Counted from the first letter of the stretch, positions 1 through 8,081 are shown. The stretch: DNA of 64,000 nt from Cuneatibacter caecimuris (GCF_004216775.1 NZ_SGXF01000004.1:1-64000); one strand, 5' to 3'. The notes: generated by a model from the sequence alone, not told the origin. A program made the numbers and translations.

Positions 1-122
1 TCTGTTCTGAATGTCTCAATTCAGCCGCGTGATTGTCTCACGCTGACTTCTTTAAGAATTTTCAGGGTTGTCTTATTGTTCAGTTATCAAGGTTCCTGTG
101 CTCGCCGCTCTTCAGCAGCAAC
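1..122 (-). other. Probable rRNA operon leader (5' transcribed region)
   Basis: No protein is supported here. On the minus strand two strong promoters fire leftwards into this stretch, which has the look of a clostridial 16S rRNA leader: an A-rich segment containing TTGATAACTGAACAATAAG followed by a short GC-rich inverted repeat. The mature 16S sequence itself is not in the window, so the rRNA identity is inferred from promoter strength and leader style. Confidence 0.5.
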
Positions 123-128
123 TCTCTT

Positions 129-157
129 AGTCTATCATACCCTCTCGGGTTTGTCAA
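129..157 (-). promoter_or_regulatory. Downstream member of tandem strong promoters (rRNA-type)
   Basis: On the minus strand TTGACA (152-157) is separated by exactly 17 bases from TAGACT (129-134), with a TG one base upstream of the -10 (extended -10). Transcription would start near 122 and leave the window to the left. It lies 99 bases downstream of an equivalent promoter, the tandem layout usual for rRNA operons. Confidence 0.75.
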
Positions 158-227
158 CTACTTTTTGAAAGTTTTTTTGAGGTTTTTCGACCTCTTTTGC
201 TCCTGCGCTTTGCCGCAACGGTTATTA

Positions 228-256
228 ATTCTATCACAACCCGTATTAGCTGTCAA
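228..256 (-). promoter_or_regulatory. Upstream member of tandem strong promoters (rRNA-type)
   Basis: On the minus strand TTGACA (251-256) and TAGAAT (228-233) are spaced by 17 bases, again with an extended -10 TG. The spacer ends in TTGTGA, similar to the ATGA of the second promoter, so the two look like related copies. Confidence 0.75.
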
Positions 257-302
257 GCACTTTTTTATTCTTTTTTCAAAGAATCTTTTCTGAAAAGAAA
301 AG

Positions 303-390
303 CGGAGAAAGAGGGATTTGAACCCTCGCACCGCGTGAACGGTCTACACCCTTAGCAGGGGCGCCTCTTCAGCCACTTGAGTATTTCTCC
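303..390 (-). tRNA. tRNA-Ser (anticodon GCT)
   Basis: The minus strand folds as a class II tRNA with a long variable arm. The acceptor arms are GGAGAAA (384-390) and TTTCTCC (304-310), with a discriminator G at 303. The anticodon loop is CTGCTAA in a CGCCC/GGGTG stem, giving anticodon GCT (positions 354-356), which reads AGC/AGU serine codons. The T arm contains GTTCAAATCC. The 3' CCA is not encoded. It has its own promoter upstream and lies ahead of the rRNA-type promoters on the same strand. Confidence 0.95.
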
Positions 391-431
391 AAATGCCATC
401 TTTTCAATCGCACTCTCAGAGTGCATGGTAT

Positions 432-460
432 ATTTTACCCGAAAGGGACGAGCTTGTCAA
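432..460 (-). promoter_or_regulatory. Promoter of tRNA-Ser
   Basis: TTGACA (455-460) and TAAAAT (432-437) on the minus strand are spaced by 17 bases. The predicted start is about 35 bases before the tRNA. Directly downstream of the -10 lies the perfect 7-1-7 palindrome GCACTCTCAGAGTGC (410-424), which would be at the very 5' end of the transcript. Confidence 0.75.
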
Positions 461-486
461 CCTCTTTTTTACAATTTCTGTTTTTT

Positions 487-1041
487 TTATTTCTCTCTGC
501 GGTATTTCTTAACCGCCGACTCATAGAGATCGTTCCCCAGGCTGTCAATAACTACAATCACAGGAAAGTTCTCCACCTGCAGCTTGCGGATCGCTTCTGT
601 GCCCAGATCATCATATGCAACCACTTCAGATCTGGTGATGCACCGGGACAAAACAGCGCCCGCTCCCCCCACTGCCGCAAAATAAACTGCCCCATTGCGC
701 ACAATGGCTTCTTTTACTTCCCGGCTGCGCTTTCCTTTCCCGATCATACCCTTCAGCCCCAAATCCAGCAGCGCGGGGGTGTACTTATCCATTCTGCTGG
801 CGGTTGTGGGGCCCGCGGAGCCAATAGGCCTCCCTTCTCTTGCAGGTGACGGCCCCATATAATAGATCACGTTATCCTGCATCTCTACAGGCAGCGCTTT
901 CTGTACATCCAGCGCCTCCTGCATTCTTTTGTGGGCTGCGTCCCTGGCTGTATAAATAACGCCCGTCAGGTAAACATAATCTCCGGCCCGCAGCTCTTTT
1001 ATTTTATCATCTGTCAGAGGCGTGGTTATTTTTCTGTCCAT
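487..1041 (-). CDS. Fe-S hydro-lyase beta subunit (class I fumarase / L-tartrate dehydratase type)
   Basis: This 184-residue protein matches the C-terminal (beta) half of class I Fe-S hydro-lyases, which hydrate fumarate to malate or dehydrate tartrate in the cytosol. Visible family features are the swivelling-domain stretch around YYMGPSPAREG (about residue 61), IGSAGPTTASRMD (about 73) and MIGKGKRS (about 99), as well as the C-terminal VENFPVIVVIDSLGNDLY. It follows the alpha subunit gene by 11 bases, so the two are co-transcribed and form one enzyme. Fumarase is the likelier role; L-tartrate dehydratase cannot be excluded from sequence alone. Confidence 0.85.
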   Translation of the reverse strand: MDRKITTPLTDDKIKELRAGDYVYLTGVIYTARDAAHKRMQEALDVQKALPVEMQDNVIYYMGPSPAREGRPIGSAGPTTASRMDKYTPALLDLGLKGMIGKGKRSREVKEAIVRNGAVYFAAVGGAGAVLSRCITRSEVVAYDDLGTEAIRKLQVENFPVIVVIDSLGNDLYESAVKKYRREK

Positions 1042-1052
1042 GCTATTCCTCC

Positions 1053-1895
1053 TTAAATCGTACGTGTGATATGACGGTTCACATGGCAGCAGATATTAAC
1101 AGCCACCGGGAGCCCCGCAATGTGCGTGGGAAACGTTTCAATATTTACAGCTAAAACAGTCTGGGTTCCCCCAAGCCCTCCGGGGCCTATTCCAAGTCCG
1201 TTGGCCCTGTTCAGCAGCTCCGCCTGCAGATCTTGAACCCAGGGAATATCCGGCTTCACCTCAAGATTTCTGGTAAGCGCCTTTTTCGCCAAAAGCGCGC
1301 ATTTTTCAAATGTTCCCCCGATCCCCACTCCCACAACCATCGGGGGGCAGGCGTTTGGCCCCGCGTCCCTGACTGCCTGAAGCACAGCGTCTTTAACACC
1401 TTCAATTCCGTCCGCAGGTTTCAGCATGAACACGCGGCTCATGTTTTCGCTGCCAAAACCTTTGGGCGCAACCGTAATTTCCAGGTTATCCCCTGGAACA
1501 ATTTCATAATGAATCACCGCCGGGGTATTGTCCCTCGTGTTTTCCCGCAAAACAGGATCTGAGACTACAGACTTCCTCAGGTACCCTTCAGAATACCCCT
1601 GACGCACGCCTTCATTGACTGCTGCTTCCAGATCTCCTCCTGTAATATGGACTTCCTGTCCAATTCTTAGAAATACTACCGCCATTCCGGTATCCTGACA
1701 GATCGGAATCATATCTTCTGCCGCAATCTGCAGATTTTCCGACAGCTGGTCCAGGACCTGACGGCCCAACGGGGACTTTTCTTCCTCATGAGCCCGGTTA
1801 AATGCGTTTTTCATATCTTCCGACAAAAAATGATTGGCTTCTATGCACATCTCCTTTATGTTCTTAATAATCAAGCTGCAGTCCACTTCCCTCAT
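1053..1895 (-). CDS. Fe-S hydro-lyase alpha subunit (class I fumarase / L-tartrate dehydratase type)
   Basis: This 280-residue protein is the N-terminal (catalytic, 4Fe-4S) half of a class I fumarase. The family signature PICQDTGMAVVFLRIGQ is near residue 63, RENTRDNTPAVIHYEIVPGD near 117, the APKGFGSENMS loop near 143, and GVGIGGTFEKCALLAKKAL near 190. Cys66 in PICQDTG and two more cysteines (ACPPM, TFEKCA) are positioned as cluster ligands. It is the first gene of a two-gene operon; an AAAGGA ribosome site precedes the ATG at 1895. Confidence 0.87.
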   Translation of the reverse strand: MREVDCSLIIKNIKEMCIEANHFLSEDMKNAFNRAHEEEKSPLGRQVLDQLSENLQIAAEDMIPICQDTGMAVVFLRIGQEVHITGGDLEAAVNEGVRQGYSEGYLRKSVVSDPVLRENTRDNTPAVIHYEIVPGDNLEITVAPKGFGSENMSRVFMLKPADGIEGVKDAVLQAVRDAGPNACPPMVVGVGIGGTFEKCALLAKKALTRNLEVKPDIPWVQDLQAELLNRANGLGIGPGGLGGTQTVLAVNIETFPTHIAGLPVAVNICCHVNRHITRTI

Positions 1896-1939
1896 TTGTA
1901 ATCCTTTCTTTTCATAAGCGTCCTTTTTATTTTTTATTT

Positions 1940-1968
1940 ATCATAGAAGAAAGCAGGTTAAAATGCAA
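1940..1968 (-). promoter_or_regulatory. Promoter of the fumarase-type operon
   Basis: TTGCAT (1963-1968) and TATGAT (1940-1945) on the minus strand are spaced by 17 bases. They lie about 45 bases upstream of the alpha subunit start and are the only good match in the 103-base gap after rsiV. Confidence 0.6.
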
Positions 1969-1998
1969 GTATTTTTTCTTTAAGGCACGGCGGCATCA

Positions 1999-2862
1999 CT
2001 ACCTTATAACAAATTCCGGACAGCCCATGTATCCGGGGGCAATAGAATATTTTTCAAAAACAATCACTACATTCCCTTCCTTGTTAATGTAAAACATCTG
2101 ATTCTCCGACAGCTTCTCAAATCCTTTTACCCCTTCCGGTTCCTCTTTGCCATAATCATAGAAGAGCTGGTCCGGATCTGTCTTTGTCCTCTGTTCAATC
2201 TGACTTTTTATCTCTGCAGTGGCGATTTCTGCATAATCCGGCCCCAGCAAATCCCTTAATGTCAGCTCTTTGCCTGTTTCTAAATCTATATTATAGAAAT
2301 ACCGTTCAAAATAACTGCTGGCCAGGCTTTCCGTCTTCCAGATTTCAAAAGAAAGAAACTGTTCGTCTGAACATTTAATGTCATAATTAATATCAATAAT
2401 CCAGGGCGTAAATTCCGATTCATTTCCCCCGGTCTTCAGATATGCCTCCATACACTCTTCTACATTCTTCTCCGCCTCTCGGATAATCTCATTAATTTTC
2501 ATTCGTATTTCATTATTCACCCTGTTTTCCAGATCATCATTGCCGGTATTTTTAAGCTCCGGTACCGTAACGTTCAATATCTTGCGTTCATCCTGCTGTA
2601 CATAGTTTTTAAAGACAAATATTCTTGAAATCTGACCCAAAACAGGTATGCTGTCCACCTGCGCTGCAAAACCTGTATTAACATTCAGCTCCGTTATAAA
2701 TAATATCAGGATTGCAGCAGCCGCAAGTAAGATCCTGTATCTATATGGACGCCGTTTTCCTGCCGGGCTGTGGGCCAGAATAACTCTTTCTAATCTCTCT
2801 GACAATTCTTCCGGCACCGGTATCTCGTCATATTGTTTTTTTGCTTCCTTCCAATCCAACAT
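1999..2862 (-). CDS. rsiV: RsiV-type anti-sigma factor, putative lysozyme sensor (DUF3298)
   Basis: This 287-residue membrane protein has a short cytoplasmic N-terminal region of about 40 residues, one membrane segment (about 45-60, RILLAAAAILILFITEL) and a large extracellular domain. The DUF4163/DUF3298-like exterior includes NTVPELKN-style strands, FERYFYNIDLETGKELTLRDLL and a terminal EFVIR, typical of RsiV. In Bacillus subtilis RsiV (285 residues) holds SigV inactive and is cleaved after binding lysozyme. The gene starts 3 bases after the sigma gene ends, as expected for a translationally coupled sigma/anti-sigma pair. Lysozyme binding is inferred from the family. Confidence 0.8.
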   Translation of the reverse strand: MLDWKEAKKQYDEIPVPEELSERLERVILAHSPAGKRRPYRYRILLAAAAILILFITELNVNTGFAAQVDSIPVLGQISRIFVFKNYVQQDERKILNVTVPELKNTGNDDLENRVNNEIRMKINEIIREAEKNVEECMEAYLKTGGNESEFTPWIIDINYDIKCSDEQFLSFEIWKTESLASSYFERYFYNIDLETGKELTLRDLLGPDYAEIATAEIKSQIEQRTKTDPDQLFYDYGKEEPEGVKGFEKLSENQMFYINKEGNVVIVFEKYSIAPGYMGCPEFVIR

Positions 2863-2865
2863 TCC

Positions 2866-3372
2866 TCACTCCCTCTCCATCTGACGTTTTAGAATACGTA
2901 TCGCCTTATACAACCGGGCCTTCGCGGTATTTTCATTTAACTGCAGCGTCTGCGCCACCTCGCTGATTTTCATGTCTTCATAAAACCTCAGTATAATTAC
3001 AGAACGCATATCTTCAGGCAGACGGTCAACCATTTCATACAAGGTAATTCTATCCACTGTCTGAGATTCCTCACACTGGTACGGCACATTGTCTTCCACC
3101 TCTCCTGAGCTGACAAGTTTTTGATTTTTCTTAAGAAAATTCAGGCTCTCATTCATCAAAATACGAAAGAACCAGGTTTTCATATAGGAAGAGTCCCGCA
3201 GCGTTTCTATTTTTTCCAGCCCCTTTATCGTCGCTTCCTGGACGATATCCATGGCGTTGTCAGGATTTTTTACATACATATAGACGAATCGGTAAAAATC
3301 TTCCTGGCAGGAGCCTATCATTTCCACAAAAAGTTCATAGTTTTTGGACGCCGTTGATTTCCTTTTCCACAT
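2866..3372 (-). CDS. sigV: ECF sigma factor, SigV type
   Basis: This 168-residue ECF sigma factor has region 2 (about 17-85, FYRFVYMYVKNPDNAMDIVQEA) and region 4 (about 110-165, LPEDMRSVIILRFYEDMKISEVAQ). I chose the ATG at 3372 rather than the one at 3411: 3372 follows the end of the DUF4358 frame by 7 bases and has GGCGGGA upstream, whereas 3411 lies inside the 3' end of that frame and lacks a ribosome site. It is co-transcribed with its anti-sigma factor and two cell-envelope genes upstream. Confidence 0.85.
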   Translation of the reverse strand: MWKRKSTASKNYELFVEMIGSCQEDFYRFVYMYVKNPDNAMDIVQEATIKGLEKIETLRDSSYMKTWFFRILMNESLNFLKKNQKLVSSGEVEDNVPYQCEESQTVDRITLYEMVDRLPEDMRSVIILRFYEDMKISEVAQTLQLNENTAKARLYKAIRILKRQMERE

Positions 3373-3379
3373 TATTTTA

Positions 3380-3841
3380 TCATCCCGCCATCTTTTTTGC
3401 CGCCTCAGCATCAGGGCAAACGCAATAGATCACTGTGCTGCCCAAAATTTTAATCCAGCCATTACCAGCCTTTTTTGCTTCCTGCGGGGCATAGGAAGTG
3501 AAACTCTCTTCTCTGTCCTTCCTGCGTTTTTCCAGTTACTCTTTTACTTCTCCGGCCGATTTTTCATCTTTAAGCCGGACCACTACCAATTCATCCGCCG
3601 TCGCGCCTCCGCTTGCCAAAGCAAAGTATTCCTCCCACTGCCCGGAATTCAGCCCATAAAGTACTGTCATCATTTCCGGCTCCACTGGCGTCATGGTATC
3701 TGGAAAGTCTGCCGCTGACGCTATCTTTGTTCCCAATTCCTGCACATTGACTGCCTCTGGCTTTTTATCCGCACATGCCGATAAAATCAGGCATGCGGCC
3801 AATATTATGGCTGCTGAGTATCTCAATTTAAAATGCTTCAT
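3380..3841 (-). pseudogene. DUF4358 lipoprotein, interrupted by one in-frame stop
   Basis: The protein starts with a lipoprotein signal (LILSAC lipobox, Cys23). The DUF4358-like body reads for 101 residues to a TAA at 3536-3538. Past that codon the very same frame stays open for another 51 residues (LEKRRKDREESFTSYAPQEA and onward, ending in AAKKMAG), which is the normal C-terminal half of DUF4358 proteins. The full frame of 153 codons fits exactly between the SGNH gene and the sigma start. A single C-to-T change (CAA to TAA) would explain the stop. The truncated 101-residue product may still be exported. A sequencing error is the alternative. Confidence 0.82.
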
Positions 3842-3869
3842 TTGCCCTCCCCTTTCCTGTGTTATCCAA

Positions 3870-4751
3870 TCAGTTACCCTGCGCCTTTTCCCGCAGATAT
3901 TCCAACCAAATTCTGCAGTACTCTTTTGTCAGATGGATTCCATCACTGGAGGCTCCTTCCGGAAGGTTCCCCTGAGCATCCTGAACCGCCTCTGATACAT
4001 TCAGAAAGGTAGCGTTCTCCTGCGCTGCGACTTCTTGGATCCACCCGTTAAACTTTCTTACATTCATGTTATTATAAATTGAATCTCCTTCTGACTTTTT
4101 CTGAGATACCGGCAGGATTGACTGAATATATATTTGGGCCTGCGGCTGAATCTCTTTAACAGCACGGATTAATTTGGTATATTCCCCTTTAAACTGCTCC
4201 CCATAGGGCCATCCCAGCTCGTTAATACCCAGCATAATATATACACGGCCAAAGGAATGCTGCCGGAGGGCGTCCAGCACGGTTCCTTTGGCCCCGTTTT
4301 CCAGACCGATTACCGGTTTTGTCTGCGCCGTGTTCACCATAAGACCCGTGGCAGTATAAAAAGTCGCGGTATGCAGGCCTGTATAAATCATCAGTCCTTC
4401 TGTCCGGGAGTCTCCGATAAATACCGCATCTGAAAAGTCGTCGGCCGGCTTTATCTGAACCGGCGGCGCAGAAACTGCTTCCGATGAAACGGCCGATTCT
4501 GACGGCTTTTGAGAAGAGGGTTCTTTACCAGTCCCCGTAACGGTAAGAGGCTGTTCTCTCTCCGCAGTCTCTGTTATTTCAACCTGCGGCAATATTGGTC
4601 TTTCCTCTTTATTCTCCGGCGCAGCTATTCCGGACACTTCATGTACCCCCCAGGCTGCTGCCATAAAAGCGGCCAGAAGCAAAAGAACTCCACCGGCTTT
4701 TATGTCGTTCCACCTTCTGTCTTTTTTCTTTCTTTTCTTCACGCAGTTCAT
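3870..4751 (-). CDS. Membrane-anchored SGNH/GDSL hydrolase
   Basis: This is a 293-residue protein starting at the ATG at 4751, where AGGAGG precedes it; the longer frame back to 4799 has no ribosome site. A lysine/arginine-rich N-terminus and one membrane helix (about 18-38) are followed by a Pro/Ser/Thr-rich linker. The SGNH domain starts near residue 112: block I FIGDSRTEG (nucleophile Ser), the oxyanion Asn in MLGINELG, and block V SSDGIHLT with the catalytic Asp and His. Such enzymes often add or remove acyl groups on cell-wall polymers. Its position ahead of DUF4358 and sigV-rsiV fits an envelope-modification role; the substrate is unknown. Confidence 0.8.
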   Translation of the reverse strand: MNCVKKRKKKDRRWNDIKAGGVLLLLAAFMAAAWGVHEVSGIAAPENKEERPILPQVEITETAEREQPLTVTGTGKEPSSQKPSESAVSSEAVSAPPVQIKPADDFSDAVFIGDSRTEGLMIYTGLHTATFYTATGLMVNTAQTKPVIGLENGAKGTVLDALRQHSFGRVYIMLGINELGWPYGEQFKGEYTKLIRAVKEIQPQAQIYIQSILPVSQKKSEGDSIYNNMNVRKFNGWIQEVAAQENATFLNVSEAVQDAQGNLPEGASSDGIHLTKEYCRIWLEYLREKAQGN

Positions 4752-4846
4752 ATTGTTTTTCCTCCTGTGTATGTGTCTTATATCTATTAGACAACCCATT
4801 GGCGGAAAAAGTTTTAAAAATGTCGCTTCAAATAGAAAGTCGTAAC

Positions 4847-4918
4847 GCGGGGGAAGAAAAAAACTCCGAAGACTCCATGCCTTACGGCTATAGTCTTCTC
4901 CGTTTTTTCTTCCCCCGC
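4847..4918. repeat. Dispersed palindromic repeat, copy 1
   Basis: A 72-base imperfect inverted repeat. GCGGGGGAAGAAAAAAACTC on the left is mirrored by GTTTTTTCTTCCCCCGC on the right, around a core ATGCCTTACGGCTATAG. The same core, in the form ATGCCTGACGGCTATAG, is the centre of copies at 19734-19800 and 57941-57999. All three copies sit between genes. Confidence 0.8.
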
Positions 4919-4962
4919 TTAGCCCGGTTTCTATCTGGCTGCGGCTTAAAGTTCAATATCAT

Positions 4963-5002
4963 AAAGGGGCTGCGCACTAATTGCTTAGTGGGCAGCCCCT
5001 TT
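4963..5002 (-). terminator. Terminator after rpsR
   Basis: Perfect 11-base arms AAAGGGGCTGC (4963-4973) and GCAGCCCCTTT (4992-5002) flank an 18-base loop that can itself pair (CACTAA/TTAGTG). It lies 12 bases past the rpsR stop on the minus strand. There is only a weak T-tract. Confidence 0.7.
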
Positions 5003-5014
5003 CATAGGCTTAAA

Positions 5015-5278
5015 TTATTCCATTGTATAGGGCATCAGCGCAATATGACGCGCTCTCTTGATCGCTACGGTCAGCGCTCTCTGATGCTTTGCACAGTTGC
5101 CGGTGATTCTTCTGGGGAGGATTTTTCCTCTCTCAGATACATATCTTTTCAGCTTTGCTGCGTCCTTGTAATCAATTACGCCGTTCTTCTCTCCGCAGAA
5201 TACGCAGACTTTCTTTCTCCTGCGTCCGCCTCTTCTCTTCATGGGAGAGTCCGGTCTGTCGCTCTTATTATATGCCAT
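5015..5278 (-). CDS. rpsR: 30S ribosomal protein S18
   Basis: An 87-residue S18 with a basic N-terminal extension ([17 protein letters not shown]), then [21 protein letters not shown] and [19 protein letters not shown], the S18 signature that binds 16S rRNA next to S6. Cysteines in the CVFC motif suggest the zinc-binding C+ form of S18. It is the last gene of the conserved rpsF-ssb-rpsR operon. Confidence 0.98.
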   Translation of the reverse strand: MAYNKSDRPDSPMKRRGGRRRKKVCVFCGEKNGVIDYKDAAKLKRYVSERGKILPRRITGNCAKHQRALTVAIKRARHIALMPYTME

Positions 5279-5296
5279 TGTGATTGCCTCCTTATC

Positions 5297-5764
5297 TTAG
5301 TTGAAGGGAAGGCCTTCGTCTTCCACTCCATCCGGGATGTTCATAAACCCTTCTCCGACTGCGCTCGCAGGTGCAGGTCTGGAGGAAGGCTGCTGGTAGG
5401 ATGGCTGAAATCCCCCGTCATTGCCGGAAGAAGCCCCCTTACTGTCAGCAAATTCCTGATCGTCTAGAATCACTTCTGTCGTATAGACCTTCTGGCCGTC
5501 GCGGTTCGTATAGCTGCCGGTCTGAATCCTTCCGGATACAAGCACACGCATTCCCTGGCGGAAATACTTCTCAGCGAACTCTGCTGCTCTGTCAAATGCA
5601 ACGCAGGGAATGAAATCTGCCTGCTGGCTCTCTCCATTCATATCGCGGCGCCCTCTGCGGTCCACCGCCAGCGTATATCTGGCAATCGCCATTGAACGCT
5701 CTCCCTGGGAATAACGAACCTCCGGGTCTCTTGTCAGTCTGCCCATCAGAATTACTCTATTCAT
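5297..5764 (-). CDS. ssb: Single-stranded DNA-binding protein
   Basis: A 155-residue SSB. The OB fold covers about residues 1-105 (MNRVILMGRLTRDPEVRYSQ, FIPCVAFDRAAEFAEKYFRQG, VSGRIQTGSYTNRDGQKVYT). A Gly/Pro/Gln-rich linker follows, then the acidic tail VEDEGLPFN that recruits replication and repair proteins. It lies between rpsF and rpsR, the standard bacterial arrangement. Confidence 0.98.
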   Translation of the reverse strand: MNRVILMGRLTRDPEVRYSQGERSMAIARYTLAVDRRGRRDMNGESQQADFIPCVAFDRAAEFAEKYFRQGMRVLVSGRIQTGSYTNRDGQKVYTTEVILDDQEFADSKGASSGNDGGFQPSYQQPSSRPAPASAVGEGFMNIPDGVEDEGLPFN

Positions 5765-5790
5765 ACGATCTCCTCTTTCCTGTAAGCGAA

Positions 5791-6081
5791 TTACTCAGCC
5801 TCGCTCTTTACGCAAAGATAACGGATTACAGGTTCCATAATACGAATTCTCTTCTCGACTTCGTTCGGACACTCTGAATCGCTCTCGAATGTAACGAAAT
5901 AATAGAACGCTTCTTTCATCTTCTGGATTTCGTAAGCAAGTCTCTTCTTGCCCCAGTCATCCACATTAGTCACTGTACCGCCAAAACGCTCAATCAGAGC
6001 CTTTACATTGTCGACTACAGCCGCTCTCTCTTCGTCTTCGAGCTTTGCATTCACAACAACAGCTAATTCATATTTGTTCAT
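5791..6081 (-). CDS. rpsF: 30S ribosomal protein S6
   Basis: A 96-residue S6 (MNKYELAVVVNAKLEDEE, then WGKKRLAYEIQKMKEAFYYF) that pairs with S18 on the small subunit. The ATG at 6081 is chosen because AAAGGAGGT lies 8 bases upstream; the frame continues further but without a ribosome site. First gene of rpsF-ssb-rpsR. Confidence 0.97.
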   Translation of the reverse strand: MNKYELAVVVNAKLEDEERAAVVDNVKALIERFGGTVTNVDDWGKKRLAYEIQKMKEAFYYFVTFESDSECPNEVEKRIRIMEPVIRYLCVKSEAE

Positions 6082-6160
6082 GCGTCTCGTACCTCCTTTT
6101 GGTCTCTGGCCCCTTGTCCATCGCAGGGAGCAAGGAAATGATAATATATCACGAATGGTT

Positions 6161-6189
6161 ATTCTATCATAATTAAAAAAGAAACGCAA
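6161..6189 (-). promoter_or_regulatory. rpsF: Promoter of rpsF-ssb-rpsR
   Basis: TTGCGT (6184-6189), a 17-base spacer and TAGAAT (6161-6166) with extended -10 TG on the minus strand. The leader to rpsF is about 75 bases long, which leaves room for the S6:S18 autoregulatory RNA known in many bacteria; I could not confirm its fold. Confidence 0.65.
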
Positions 6190-6198
6190 GCACTTTTT

Positions 6199-8028
6199 TC
6201 AATTTTCTTCCTCCCCTTCCCGAAAAAAAGAATAACCATTTTTTCCATGCTGCTTTTGGCAGTAAAGCGCCTTGTCAGCTTCCTGATAAAGCTGTTCAAA
6301 GCTTTTTCTTTTCCCATGGTTTCTGGATATTCCAATGCTTACGGAGCTGCCCGGTTTTCCTTCTCTGGCGGGAAGGACCCTTCCCACCCTTTCTTTTACC
6401 GCCTCTGCCCTGACTGCGACCTGATTTTCTGTCTCAAATCCGTCAAAAAAAATGCAGAATTCATCTCCGCCCACCCGGCCTATCACATCCTCTGCCCTGA
6501 ACAGAGACCGAAGGGCTGCCGCGCAATCCCGGATCACCCTGTCCCCCGTCAGATGTCCATATGTATCATTTATATTTTTGAAGTAATCAATATCAATCAT
6601 AAATAAGGTGCCGCTTCTCACATACCTGGACATCTTCAGGCGTTTCCTGATTTCCCGCTCAGTTGTACCTTTATTGTATACATCAGTAAGAGAATCCCGC
6701 TCCGCTTTTCGAATCAGCTCTAATTCTTCTCTTTTCCGGTTATCAATATCAATCAGATAGAAATATCCTTTCAGGTCTCCCAGCACCTGATCTTTAAATA
6801 GATGCATGTCCGCATTATGCCAGCGCATCTTGCCATCCTGCTGCAGCATCTCGCAGTCCAAATGAATCTCATTTTTTTTCTGCTGAAACGCGTTCCATAT
6901 GTTGCCCAATGAAAATGCTTCTATGAATTCCCGGTAGCTGTCCTCATGAACCCGTTCTTCTGCCAGCCGGAACACAAAATTCTCGTAGGATTCTCCCTTT
7001 TCAGGAAGAGCGGCTCCCTCTCCATGAGCCTGGCAAAAAATAAAATCTCCGGTGGAAAAATTCACTTCATAGGCAGACTGGCATTCCTGTCTCATTGCGC
7101 GCCTGAATTTCTCCTCTATGGCCGCCGCCTTTTCTGTTTCCTTTTGAAGTGTAATATCCTCCATCATGCCCACAATGCGGCGGACATTTCTTTTCTCGTC
7201 TCTCATACCGGCCAAAGTGATCCGCTGCCAGGCCTCTTCCCCATTTTTTATCTGCATCTGCATTTCACAGGAAGTCCTCTTTTCTCCTTCTGTTATTTGT
7301 TTTATTACATTCTTCAGCCCCGGCCGGAACCTGATGATCTTTCTTCCCCACAGCACGCATCCTCGTTCCAGCTGATCTAATGATACGTTTATCTGTTCCT
7401 CCCGCTTTTCCGGCACAATCAGTGCCAGACATCCCATAAGCATATCATATTCAAACACAATTTTATCTGAATTTTCCATAACAATACGAAAACGCTCCGC
7501 CCCCATATGCAGTTCCCTGTTCTGCTCCAGCAAAAGCCTGGCCTGCCTCTGAAGCTGTTCAGCCTGCTCTTCTAGAAGCTGCCTGGCCTCCAGTTCCTGC
7601 TGCTTGTTCTCATTAATATCTGTAGTAAAAAGAGTGGCCATTTCAGCTCTGCCGTCTTCCCGGAATTTTGCCGGGACGATCTGCAGGCGGAACCAATGAT
7701 AGCTTCCATCAGAAACTTTTGACCGATATTCAAATTCTTCAAATCCCTGGCCCTCCAGTTTTTTACCAATAACTTCCGGCATCAGGCCCTTTTCATACAG
7801 CAGACGGTCAAGAGGGTGGACGATCTTCCTGGCATAAGTATGGACCATATCAGTATAGTTTCCGGAATGGGAGTAATTAACTGCTGCTGCCTCTGTCTGT
7901 GCCGGAGCAAAAAAAGTATTCTCAACCAGGTTTATATAATAAATGGAATCAAACCGGACGGACATACTCATAAAAATTTCCTGTATCGCAGCTAAATCCC
8001 CATGATAGTTCCGTACTTCTTTTTTCAT
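6199..8028 (-). CDS. PAS-domain diguanylate cyclase (GGDEF)
   Basis: A 609-residue soluble signalling protein that should make cyclic di-GMP. An N-terminal region and PAS-like domains (about 1-430, with a central coiled coil LLEEQAEQLQRQARLLLEQN near 155) precede a GGDEF domain (about 440-600). The active-site motif is GGDEF near residue 525, and RAED five residues before it forms a proper RxxD inhibitory site. DSLTDVYNKGT opens the domain. No EAL domain or membrane segment is seen. The ATG at 8028 has GGAAGGAAAGG upstream; the GTG at 8046 does not. Confidence 0.9.
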   Translation of the reverse strand: MKKEVRNYHGDLAAIQEIFMSMSVRFDSIYYINLVENTFFAPAQTEAAAVNYSHSGNYTDMVHTYARKIVHPLDRLLYEKGLMPEVIGKKLEGQGFEEFEYRSKVSDGSYHWFRLQIVPAKFREDGRAEMATLFTTDINENKQQELEARQLLEEQAEQLQRQARLLLEQNRELHMGAERFRIVMENSDKIVFEYDMLMGCLALIVPEKREEQINVSLDQLERGCVLWGRKIIRFRPGLKNVIKQITEGEKRTSCEMQMQIKNGEEAWQRITLAGMRDEKRNVRRIVGMMEDITLQKETEKAAAIEEKFRRAMRQECQSAYEVNFSTGDFIFCQAHGEGAALPEKGESYENFVFRLAEERVHEDSYREFIEAFSLGNIWNAFQQKKNEIHLDCEMLQQDGKMRWHNADMHLFKDQVLGDLKGYFYLIDIDNRKREELELIRKAERDSLTDVYNKGTTEREIRKRLKMSRYVRSGTLFMIDIDYFKNINDTYGHLTGDRVIRDCAAALRSLFRAEDVIGRVGGDEFCIFFDGFETENQVAVRAEAVKERVGRVLPAREGKPGSSVSIGISRNHGKRKSFEQLYQEADKALYCQKQHGKNGYSFFREGEEEN

Positions 8029-8081
8029 ATACCTTTCCTTCCTCACTGGCTGTTTTCCTGGTCATATTCATCTCTGATTCA

